Shown here piece after piece: positions 39,238-47,672 of a stretch of DNA of 64,000 bases (positions are counted from its first letter, which is position 1; every line of letters starts with the position of its first letter). The notes under the pieces are model-generated. The model saw only the letters and a program-made list of their open reading frames with translations, was not told the origin of the DNA and searched no databases. A program made the position numbers and the translations under genes. The stretch is taken from assembly GCF_025452095.1 (NCBI RefSeq), contig NZ_CP104877.1, forward strand, positions 992,001 through 1,056,000, written 5' to 3'. The stretch comes from Paenarthrobacter sp. JL.01a. Its GTDB lineage: Bacteria; Actinomycetota; Actinomycetes; Actinomycetales; Micrococcaceae.

Positions 39238-39270
39238 CGGAGCCGCCCGGGAATGACCCAGGCGGCTCCG
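39238..39270. terminator. Hairpin between DUF3027 and serC
   Basis: A 10-bp stem CGGAGCCGCC / GGCGGCTCCG, with an inner GGG/CCC, between the convergent DUF3027 gene (stop 39194) and serC (stop 39287). No long U tract. It may serve both directions. Confidence 0.7.
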
Positions 39271-39286
39271 TTCAACCCTGCGGGGA

Positions 39287-40730
<1,444 letters not shown>

Positions 40731-41426
40731 ATGACGGATCTGATCGATACCACTGAGATGTATCTTCGGACCATTTTGGAGCTTGAAGAAGAAAACATTG
40801 TGGCGCTCAGGGCCCGTATTGCCGAACGCCTGCGGCACTCCGGCCCCACGGTCTCCCAGACCATCGGCCGCATGGAGCGCGACGGCCTGGTCATCGTCTC
40901 GAACGACCGCCACCTGGAACTGACCGAGGCCGGACGCAAGCGCGCCACCGAAGTCATGCGCAAACACCGCTTGGCCGAGCGTCTCCTGGCAGATGTCATC
41001 GGTCTCGACTGGGCCTACGTGCACGATGAAGCGTGCCGCTGGGAGCACGTGATGAGCGAACGCGTCGAACGCCGCCTCTACGAACTCCTTGAGCACCCCA
41101 CCGAGTCTCCGTACGGCAATCCCATTCCCGGGCTCGAAGCCCTGGGCGGCCTGACCGGCCAGCAATTCCCAAGGATCGACGTCAACCTCCTCCAGGCCAT
41201 GGACAGTTACGCTTCGGATTCGCGCGTGGTCATCACCCGGCTGGCCGAGCCTATCCAGGTTGAGCCGGAACTGCTGACCCAGTTGGACGAGGGCGGGATC
41301 CGGCCGGGAGCGCCGGTATCCCTCGAACGCGTGGGCGAGTACATCTCGGTACGCGTGCCCGGCATCGAGGGCGCACTGGAGCTTCCGCCGGAAGTTGCAG
41401 CGCACGTCTTCGTCTCCCTCAACTGA
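40731..41426 (+). CDS. DtxR/IdeR-family metal-dependent regulator
   Basis: A 231-residue iron-dependent repressor. The winged HTH is at about 1-70 (ALRARIAERLRHSGPTVSQTIGRMERDGLV) and the metal-binding and dimer domain at about 75-140 (HRLAERLLADVIGLDWAYVHDEACRWEHVMS, with the His, Cys and Glu ligands of IdeR). A C-terminal SH3-like domain follows (about 150-230). The ancillary ligand residues match the iron-sensing class rather than MntR. It likely represses siderophore genes such as the SIP gene at 20459, which has a DtxR box. It is divergent from serC. Confidence 0.92.
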   Translation: MTDLIDTTEMYLRTILELEEENIVALRARIAERLRHSGPTVSQTIGRMERDGLVIVSNDRHLELTEAGRKRATEVMRKHRLAERLLADVIGLDWAYVHDEACRWEHVMSERVERRLYELLEHPTESPYGNPIPGLEALGGLTGQQFPRIDVNLLQAMDSYASDSRVVITRLAEPIQVEPELLTQLDEGGIRPGAPVSLERVGEYISVRVPGIEGALELPPEVAAHVFVSLN

Positions 41427-41619
41427 CCGACCGCCCTCCGGGGTCGGAAATTCACGTGTCAAACCTCACTTCTGCGTTGCCCGCGCGCGTGTGACCTGCA
41501 CTTTTTCGGAAAGAGTGATAAGGGGCCGCCGCTGCGGTCGCGTTTTCTGTTGATAACGAATTTATTACCGAGGGCCTTAATCCCCTATAGTTATCTACTA
41601 GCGCTGATACCAAAGCGCT

Positions 41620-41850
41620 ACCTGATCCGGAGCCGAGCTCTGCCAGCGGATTGGGTGAACCACCACCACTGGCAGAGGCGGGGGAACCACAAGCGGCTGT
41701 CTAAAGAAGCAGCCTTGGGGTGAAGTCCGCAGCAGAAGTGCCCACTAACGCAAGTCCCTTTTGGGATACCTGTGTGCCGTGAGTGCTTCGTGCGGACCGG
41801 GTCTTTGAACTCTCTGACCCGAATCCGACAGCTAACTTCGCAGGCTTTTG
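41620..41850 (+). ncRNA. c-di-AMP riboswitch (ydaO/yuaA), copy 1
   Basis: Leader RNA of the M23 peptidase gene. The conserved parts are CGGGGGAACCAC (41679-41690), TTGGGGTGAAGTC (41715-41727) and the 3' core CCGAATCCGACAGCTAAC followed by TTCGCAGG (about 41819-41845). This class binds cyclic di-AMP and in its family usually shuts off cell-wall and osmotic genes. A hairpin AGCGC / GCGCT precedes it at 41600-41619. The limits are approximate. Confidence 0.9.
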
Positions 41851-41865
41851 AGAGAGGAACAGAGT

Positions 41866-42702
41866 TTGACATCGCAGAACGTCAGGGGCCGCCGTCGTGC
41901 GTCCGGCCCCGCTACTGAGCTGCGGCCAGCCCGCGTCGTAACGGAGATCCGGCCCCGCGACACCGAACGTCAGGTGCGCCGCCGTAAGAGCCCGATGCGC
42001 CAGGTTGCCGACTTCGCCGCAGCAAGTGGCGTCGGGCAGAAGGCCGGAGTTGCGCTTGCCGCCACCGGCCTGGTCCTGACTGTCGGGCTGCCGGCTACCA
42101 GCCCCGTCATGGCCACCTCGGAATCGGGCCAGACCGAATCCGCCCTCGCCGTTGGCGGCCCCGTAGGAAGCCAGCCCGAGGTTTCCGCGGCAGCATCGGC
42201 CAAAATCGACTTCAGCCGTGCAGCTGTTGCCACCGCCGCCGACCCCGATGGAAAGCTGAAGCAACTGCTCAGCGCACAGTCCGCCGGCAGCATCCAGCGG
42301 TCCTCCTCCCTGGGAACCCTGGGCAGCCCCCTTGACTCCTTGGTCACGGCGTCGCCTTTCGGTTACCGCGTCAGCCCCCTGACCGGCGGAACCGGCGACT
42401 TCCACCGCGGCCAGGACTTCGTCGCCCAGTGCGGCACTGCCGTGCACGCGGCTGCGGCCGGCAAAGTGACCTTCGCCGGATGGCATGAGTACGGCGGAGG
42501 CAACCGCGTGGTCGTGGACCACGGAAACGGCCTTGAGACCACGTACAACCACCTGTCTTCGTTCAACGTCCAAGTGGGCCAGACGGTCAACCGCGGCGAC
42601 ACCGTTGCCCTCAGTGGCACCACAGGCGCCTCCACCGGCTGCCACCTCCACTTCGAGGTCCAGGTCAACGGCGAAGTCGTCGACCCCATGGGCTGGCTCT
42701 AA
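41866..42702 (+). CDS. Secreted M23 (LytM-type) peptidase
   Basis: A 278-residue cell-wall endopeptidase. A basic N-terminus precedes a hydrophobic segment (about 58-77) that acts as signal peptide or anchor, then a linker and the M23 domain (about 155-278). The zinc ligands are H180 and D184 (HRGQD) and H262 (HLHFE). It should cut peptidoglycan cross-bridges. The start is TTG at 41866 with GAGAGAGG upstream; the open frame from 41848 is less likely. A c-di-AMP riboswitch leader precedes it. It is the first of three neighbouring hydrolases. Confidence 0.9.
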   Translation: MTSQNVRGRRRASGPATELRPARVVTEIRPRDTERQVRRRKSPMRQVADFAAASGVGQKAGVALAATGLVLTVGLPATSPVMATSESGQTESALAVGGPVGSQPEVSAAASAKIDFSRAAVATAADPDGKLKQLLSAQSAGSIQRSSSLGTLGSPLDSLVTASPFGYRVSPLTGGTGDFHRGQDFVAQCGTAVHAAAAGKVTFAGWHEYGGGNRVVVDHGNGLETTYNHLSSFNVQVGQTVNRGDTVALSGTTGASTGCHLHFEVQVNGEVVDPMGWL

Positions 42703-42814
42703 GCCAGTTGATGGTCCTCTCTCGCATTGATGACACGTCTCGTGACCTGAATGTGACATTCGCTTTCAATTGTTATAACCTTCAGAGCGCATCGGCTTTT
42801 TAGGGGGCCGATGC

Positions 42815-43005
42815 ACTTGAGTGGATTGCCTAGCTCTGCCACCACTCGAGGTCCGTTCGCAAAATTCGTCTGGCAGGGGCGGGGGAACCACTTTTGGTCT
42901 TCGCATGAAGGCCTTGGGGTTAAGTCGCAAAGCTTCCCAGGAAGCAGCGCGGCCGGATGACTCCCATCCGAATCCGACAGCTCACCTCGCAGGCATTGGG
43001 AGAGG
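42815..43005 (+). ncRNA. c-di-AMP riboswitch (ydaO/yuaA), copy 2
   Basis: Leader RNA of the first NlpC/P60 gene. It repeats the conserved parts of copy 1: CGGGGGAACCAC (42880-42891), TTGGGGTTAAGTC (42914-42926) and CCGAATCCGACAGCTCACC (42968-42986) followed by TCGCAGG. A hairpin GCATCGGC / GCCGATGC lies just before it (42789-42814). The limits are approximate. Confidence 0.9.
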
Positions 43006-43013
43006 CTACCTAC

Positions 43014-43745
43014 GTGTCATCACGCACTACCCCTGCGCGCCACCGCGCTGAAACGGTTCGTTCGAACCCGTTGAACACTCTTTCGAAGGCTGTTTCGTCA
43101 AACGCCGGTACCGTAGGCCGCCAGGCCGCCGTGCTGGCAGCAGCCTCAGGCCTCGTCCTCACCGTCGGACTGCCGGCCAACGCCGCCGGCACCGATGTCA
43201 CCACCTCGGAAGTTTCCAGCACCCAGCAGCTGGCTGCCACCGCAGTTGTCACCGCAGAGCCCACAGCCACCGTTTCCTTCGAGAGCCCGGTCGTGGCCAC
43301 CAAGGAAGCCCCCAAGGTCGTCCAGCGGGCAGCCCAGGTAACCGAGCGCACCGCAGATGACGCCACGGCAGTCACCGCCAAGTCCTCCGAAACCAAGGAT
43401 TCCGCTGCAAGCGCGGCAGCATCCGGGCTCGCCGCCATCGCCTACACCGGAATCGGCTCCCCGTACGTGTGGGGCGGCACCACCCCCGCCGGTTGGGACT
43501 GCTCCGGCTTCACCCAGTGGGTCTACGCGCAGGCCGGCATCAGCATCCCCCGCGTGAACGCCTGGACGGCGATGAAGGCCACCAGCACGCCGCAGCCCGG
43601 TGACCTTGTCATGCAGAACGGCGGAGCCCATGTGGGTATCTACGTCGGCAACGGCATGATGATCAGCGCTTTGAACCCCGGACAGGGCACCCTGCTGCAT
43701 TCCGTGGCTTCCACGGGCACGTCTTCTTTCTTCACCCTCCGCTAA
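43014..43745 (+). CDS. Secreted NlpC/P60 peptidase 1
   Basis: A 243-residue cell-wall peptidase. The basic N-terminus and the hydrophobic segment at 38-57 form a signal peptide ending near ANA. A low-complexity Ala/Thr region follows, then the NlpC/P60 domain (about 138-243). Its catalytic Cys is C163 (DCSGFTQWVY) and the His is H206 (GGAHVGIYVGNG). It should cleave gamma-D-Glu bonds in stem peptides. The start is GTG at 43014 with GGGAGAGG upstream. A c-di-AMP riboswitch leader precedes it. Confidence 0.92.
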   Translation: MSSRTTPARHRAETVRSNPLNTLSKAVSSNAGTVGRQAAVLAAASGLVLTVGLPANAAGTDVTTSEVSSTQQLAATAVVTAEPTATVSFESPVVATKEAPKVVQRAAQVTERTADDATAVTAKSSETKDSAASAAASGLAAIAYTGIGSPYVWGGTTPAGWDCSGFTQWVYAQAGISIPRVNAWTAMKATSTPQPGDLVMQNGGAHVGIYVGNGMMISALNPGQGTLLHSVASTGTSSFFTLR

Positions 43746-43760
43746 AACACACCGATTCGG

Positions 43761-43821
43761 GGCTGGCTGACGTACCCCTGCCAGCCGGCCCACTACCCGC
43801 AGGTACCCCAACTGCCTGCGG
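43761..43821 (+). promoter_or_regulatory. Two hairpins before the third hydrolase gene
   Basis: GGCTGGC / GCCAGCC (43761-43767 with 43780-43786), then CCGCAGG / CCTGCGG (43797-43803 with 43815-43821). The first may be a terminator of the preceding gene. The second ends 18 bases before the third hydrolase's ATG, in its leader. No c-di-AMP riboswitch is present here, unlike the two genes upstream. Confidence 0.5.
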
Positions 43822-43839
43822 ATACGAAAGAGAAAAACA

Positions 43840-44613
43840 ATGACCAGTGCAAACAAAGTTGCACGGCACCGCGCTGAGGCCCCCAAGACCAGCTCGCTTG
43901 CCGTGATCGCCAAGGCCGTCAGTGTCAACGCCGGTGGCGTCGGCCGCCAGGCAGCAGTCATCGCCGCAGCTTCAGGTTTGGTCCTGACCAGCGGTATCGC
44001 TGCCAACGCTGCTGAATCGAACGTGGACCGCGAGTCGACGGCGACCTCCGCCCTCGACGTCCAGTCGGTTGCCCAGGCCACGATCGCGGCGGACTCCACG
44101 GTCGCCATCTCCTACGAGCGTCCTGTTGTCACCACCGTGGAAGCTCCCGCTCCCGTAGTGGAAGAGGCTCCAGCCAAGGTTGAAGCAAAGACGCCCAAGG
44201 CCACCACGGCTCCGGCCGCCAACGCCACACTGGCCGTCAACGCCGCAACCCCGGCGCCTGCAGCTCCGGCAGCCTCCAGCGGACTCGGCGCAGCCATTGC
44301 TGCCGCCGCCTACGCTCAGCTCGGCGTCACGCAGGACTGCACCATGCTGGTCACCAACTCCCTTGCTGCTGTCGGCATCCACTTCCACGACTGGCCCGCC
44401 GGCTACCTCTCCCTCGGCCGCACCGTCAGCGCAGCCGAAGCACAGCCCGGCGACCTCGCCTACTACGCCAACGGCGGTCTTGCCGGACAGGCACACATCG
44501 CTGTTTACGTCGGCAACGGCATGGCAGTCCATGGTGGATGGAACGGATCCACCACGGCACTGTTCAGCGTCAACGTCGGCTCCGGACCGGTTTTCATCCG
44601 CGTCAACGGCTAG
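43840..44613 (+). CDS. Secreted NlpC/P60-like peptidase 2
   Basis: A 257-residue paralogue of the preceding gene. The N-terminus is shared (NAGGVGRQAAVIAAASGLVLT, signal peptide to about residue 58). A Pro/Ala/Lys-rich linker (100-145) leads into a more divergent NlpC/P60 domain with Cys C167 in DCTMLVTNSL and His H219 in HIAVYVGNG. The usual DCSG is DCTM, so activity or specificity may differ. It ends with a hairpin terminator. Its own leader has no riboswitch, so any c-di-AMP control would need read-through from upstream. Confidence 0.85.
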   Translation: MTSANKVARHRAEAPKTSSLAVIAKAVSVNAGGVGRQAAVIAAASGLVLTSGIAANAAESNVDRESTATSALDVQSVAQATIAADSTVAISYERPVVTTVEAPAPVVEEAPAKVEAKTPKATTAPAANATLAVNAATPAPAAPAASSGLGAAIAAAAYAQLGVTQDCTMLVTNSLAAVGIHFHDWPAGYLSLGRTVSAAEAQPGDLAYYANGGLAGQAHIAVYVGNGMAVHGGWNGSTTALFSVNVGSGPVFIRVNG

Positions 44614-44627
44614 TCATTGACTCCCAG

Positions 44628-44661
44628 GAACACCCCGCAGGCAGTTGCCGGCGGGGTGTTC
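44628..44661 (+). terminator. Terminator after the hydrolase cluster
   Basis: An 11-bp stem GAACACCCCGC / GCGGGGTGTTC with a 12-base loop, followed by TGCTTT. It begins 15 bases after the stop of the third hydrolase. Confidence 0.8.
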
Positions 44662-44830
44662 TGCTTTAACCGCGCATGAATTTTTGCGGACACTGTGAGC
44701 GAATCGACAAATAAATTCGTTGATACGGCATATAAGTGCTTACTCTTGTGTTGTCGATCCACAGCCCGTACATGCAGAGGGCAGCCGGCCCTCGTGCCCC
44801 TGACGGGTGCGGCCGTGAAGAGGTACGTGC

Positions 44831-45331
44831 ATGCGCACACTCGTTCTGAATGCTGGATATGAACCGCTGGCGGTTATTACCTTCCGCCGGGCGCTGGTCC
44901 TTGTGCTCACTGGGAAAGCTAGCGTAGTGGCCGAAGGCGACGAGCCTGTCGTCGGGCCACAGGAGATTCTCGGACGCCCCTCCGTAATCCTCCTGAACCG
45001 CTACATCCGTCCCAAGTACAACAGGATCACTGCCGTGAGCCGTCGCGGAGTTCTTCGCCGCGATGGCCATCGTTGCGCCTATTGCGGGAAAACAGCCCAC
45101 ACCATAGACCACGTCCACCCCAAATCCAGGGGCGGCGCGGATTCCTGGGAAAACCTGGTTGCGGCGTGCTTGAAATGCAATAACGCCAAGAGCGACCACA
45201 CACTGGCCGAAATGGGATGGAAACTCCGTTTCAAACCCGGTGTGCCCCAGGGAACCATGTGGCAGATCAAAGAACTCGAGAAACCTGCGCCGGACTGGGA
45301 CCCGTTCCTGTTGCCGGAATCCGCTGCCTGA
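44831..45331 (+). CDS. HNH endonuclease-like protein
   Basis: A 166-residue HNH protein. The HNH motif spans about 80-123, with Cys pairs C82/C85 and C113/C116 forming a zinc site, D93-H94 (TIDHVHPKSRGG), N108 and H123. The N-terminus (MRTLVLNAGYEPLAVITFRRALVLVLTGKA) is a conserved actinobacterial family feature, and the C-terminus ends in a Trp-rich tail. It is widespread and single-copy, so a housekeeping role is more likely than a mobile nuclease. GAAGAGG precedes the ATG. Confidence 0.85.
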   Translation: MRTLVLNAGYEPLAVITFRRALVLVLTGKASVVAEGDEPVVGPQEILGRPSVILLNRYIRPKYNRITAVSRRGVLRRDGHRCAYCGKTAHTIDHVHPKSRGGADSWENLVAACLKCNNAKSDHTLAEMGWKLRFKPGVPQGTMWQIKELEKPAPDWDPFLLPESAA

Positions 45332-45373
45332 TCGATTTCTGCTCAGCTCCGGCCGTCCGGGTACTCTGGGCGG

Positions 45374-46267
45374 ATGGAGTTCAACGCCGTGATTCTGGCG
45401 GGTGGCAGGGCCACCCGCCTCGGTGGCGTGCCCAAGCCATCGTTGAAGTACGACGGCGACACCCTCCTTTCGCATGCCCTCAAGACTGCCCGGGGTGCGG
45501 CAGCGGTGGTTGTGGTGGGACCCGGCGTTCAGAATGACTCACTGCCCGAATCGGTGCTGATCGCTCGTGAGGAGCCTGTTTTTGCCGGGCCTGCAGCTGC
45601 GATTGCGGCAGGACTGGCAGTCCTGAAAACGAGGCCGCCCTCTGAATGGACCCTGGTTCTGGCCTGCGATATGCCCAGAGCCTCCGAGGGACTGGGCCGG
45701 CTGTTGGAGGCGCTCCAGGCGAATCCCACGGTGGAGGGGGCTATGGCGGTATCCGTTGACGGCCGCAAGCAGCCTTTGTTGGGGGTCTACAGCACAGCTG
45801 CCTTGGAACGGGAAGTGGCTGTGGCGTCGGCAGGTTCGGGATTAACGGACTCTCCGGTGTTCAGGCTGCTTGCTAGGCTGAACCTGCTGGACGTTGACGT
45901 CCCGGCAGGGTCTACGGATGACGTGGATACGTGGGAAGACGCCGCGGCCCTGGGTATTGACTACGAGTTGGAGGCGGACGTGAAGAGCCAGGAAGAGACG
46001 CTCGAGGATTGGTGCCGCACATTGCTGCAGGCCTTTGAGCTGGAGGGTGTGGAAGTGGACATCAACGAGGTGCTCGCTGTGGCAGGAGTGGCCGCGCACT
46101 CCGTGGTCCGCCCGGCTGCCCCGCTCACTACCTTCATTGCCGGATATGCTGCCGGCATGGCCCGCGGCATCGGCCAGGCCAGCGATGATGCCTCCATGAA
46201 TGCCGCCTTGGACCTGGCCCGGAAGATTGCCAAGGAGTACTCGGAATCCGGGACTGACGCCGAATGA
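45374..46267 (+). CDS. MobA-like nucleotidyltransferase fused to DUF6457
   Basis: A 297-residue fusion. Residues 1-185 are an NTP-transferase of the MobA type with AVILAGGRATRLGGVPKP (the glycine-rich NTP loop), ACDMPRAS, and the QPLLGVY segment. It would attach GMP to molybdopterin to make the dinucleotide cofactor. Residues about 205-290 are a helical DUF6457 domain (LEDWCRTLLQAFELEGVEVDINEVLAVAGVAAHSVVRPAAPLTTFIAGYAAGMA). The fusion may tie the cofactor step to a partner. The stop overlaps the moeA start by four bases (ATGA), so translation is coupled. Confidence 0.88.
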   Translation: MEFNAVILAGGRATRLGGVPKPSLKYDGDTLLSHALKTARGAAAVVVVGPGVQNDSLPESVLIAREEPVFAGPAAAIAAGLAVLKTRPPSEWTLVLACDMPRASEGLGRLLEALQANPTVEGAMAVSVDGRKQPLLGVYSTAALEREVAVASAGSGLTDSPVFRLLARLNLLDVDVPAGSTDDVDTWEDAAALGIDYELEADVKSQEETLEDWCRTLLQAFELEGVEVDINEVLAVAGVAAHSVVRPAAPLTTFIAGYAAGMARGIGQASDDASMNAALDLARKIAKEYSESGTDAE

Positions 46268-47607
46268 CGGAGGCCCCCGGCGAGGGCCACCACGCGGCGC
46301 ACACCTGGCAGGAAGCCCGGCAGCGTGCGTTCGACGTCGCCACGCCCATACCGGCCGGTCCGGTCCCGCTGAAGGCCGCCCTTGGCCGGACCCTTGCGTC
46401 GGATGCCCTGGCGGTCCAGGACATGCCGCACTACGCATCCTCCGCCATGGACGGCTGGGCGGTGAACGGAAGCGGTCCGTGGATACTCAGTGACCCCGGC
46501 CAGAGGCTGGCACCCCACCAGGCAAGCCCGATCGTCACCGGTGGCCTGATACCTCCAGGCGCCAAGGCGGTGCTGCGCAGCGAGAGCGGCGTCATCACCA
46601 CGGACGACGACGGCCTGCCGCTTCTCGCGCTCGGCGGCGCCGCCAAGCCGGGGGAACCGCGCAACGGCCAACACATCCGCAAAGCCGCGGAAGAAGCCGC
46701 AGCTGGGGACGTCCTGCTCAAGGCCGGAACAGTCGTAAATCCCGCGCACATTGCCCTCGCGGCCCTGGCGGGCCTGGACCACCTAGACGTTGTAGGCAAA
46801 CCCTTGGTCCGGTTCCTGTTGACGGGCTCGGAGGTAGTGGAACGCGGAGTGCCGCAGCCTGGCCAGGTACGCGACACCTTCGGGCCACAGCTTGGTTCCG
46901 TGGTGGAACTCCTCGGCGGTATCGCAGGGGAGCAGCTCAGGGTGGGCGACAGCTACGAGGAGTGGCTGGCTGCGCTCCAGGACACGGAGCCGGCACCGGG
47001 TGATCCGGACGCAGAAGCGGAGCCGCCTGCCGACGTCGTTATTACCACCGGCGGGACCGGCCGCTCCGGTACGGACCATTTCCGGCGGGCTGTGGCCGAA
47101 CTCGGAGGCCGGCTGCTGATTGACGGCATCGCTATGCGGCCGGGGCATCCCGCCGTTTTGGCCGAGCTGCCGGACGGCCGCTTCGTGGTGGGGCTGCCGG
47201 GCAACCCGTTGGCGGCCATGATGGCCTTGTTCACCATCGGGGCACCTTTGCTTGCGGCGCTGGGGCACCGGCAGCTGGGCGAGGTGGGAGAGGTTCCCTG
47301 TGGCACCACCATCGACGCGGAGCCCGGACGGACGCGGCTAATGCCGTTCAAGCTGGTGTACGGCCTGGCATCGCCGGCCCAACACGCGGGGCCGGGCATG
47401 ATGCGTGGGCTCGCCGGTGCGGACGGCGTGATGGTGGTTCCCCCGCATGGAGTCCAGCTGGGTGAACCTGTCCAGGCTTTCCCCTTGCCCTGGGGGAGGG
47501 CGTTGCCCGTGCCCAAATCCCCCGAGGACAAGCCCCGGAAAACGGCCGCGCGCCCGCAGCGGAAGCCGTCGTCGGGACCTGTGGACTGGAGCGGACTGGA
47601 CGCCTGA
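46264..47607 (+). CDS. moeA: Molybdopterin molybdotransferase
   Basis: A 447-residue MoeA that inserts molybdenum into adenylylated molybdopterin. Family motifs are ASSAMDGWAV (near residue 58), the TGSEVVERG start of the MoaB-like domain, VITTGGTGRSGTDHF, and the C-terminal region with RTRLMPFKLV. A low-complexity Lys/Pro tail ends the protein. It is translationally coupled to the upstream mobA-like gene and followed 65 bases later by the formate dehydrogenase gene that needs the cofactor. Confidence 0.93.
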   Translation: MTEAPGEGHHAAHTWQEARQRAFDVATPIPAGPVPLKAALGRTLASDALAVQDMPHYASSAMDGWAVNGSGPWILSDPGQRLAPHQASPIVTGGLIPPGAKAVLRSESGVITTDDDGLPLLALGGAAKPGEPRNGQHIRKAAEEAAAGDVLLKAGTVVNPAHIALAALAGLDHLDVVGKPLVRFLLTGSEVVERGVPQPGQVRDTFGPQLGSVVELLGGIAGEQLRVGDSYEEWLAALQDTEPAPGDPDAEAEPPADVVITTGGTGRSGTDHFRRAVAELGGRLLIDGIAMRPGHPAVLAELPDGRFVVGLPGNPLAAMMALFTIGAPLLAALGHRQLGEVGEVPCGTTIDAEPGRTRLMPFKLVYGLASPAQHAGPGMMRGLAGADGVMVVPPHGVQLGEPVQAFPLPWGRALPVPKSPEDKPRKTAARPQRKPSSGPVDWSGLDA

Positions 47608-47672
47608 GCGCGAGGCGGCTGCAGTGTTACTTGTGGCGAAAACCAGCGGCTGCAAGGTGCAATGATGGACTC

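Noticed and set aside
41491..42749. Shared 8-mer GTGACCTG upstream of both c-di-AMP riboswitches (41491 and 42742), as a possible common regulator site
   Set aside because: Too short and not at the same distance from the riboswitches; the full CRP/GlxR-type palindrome is absent.
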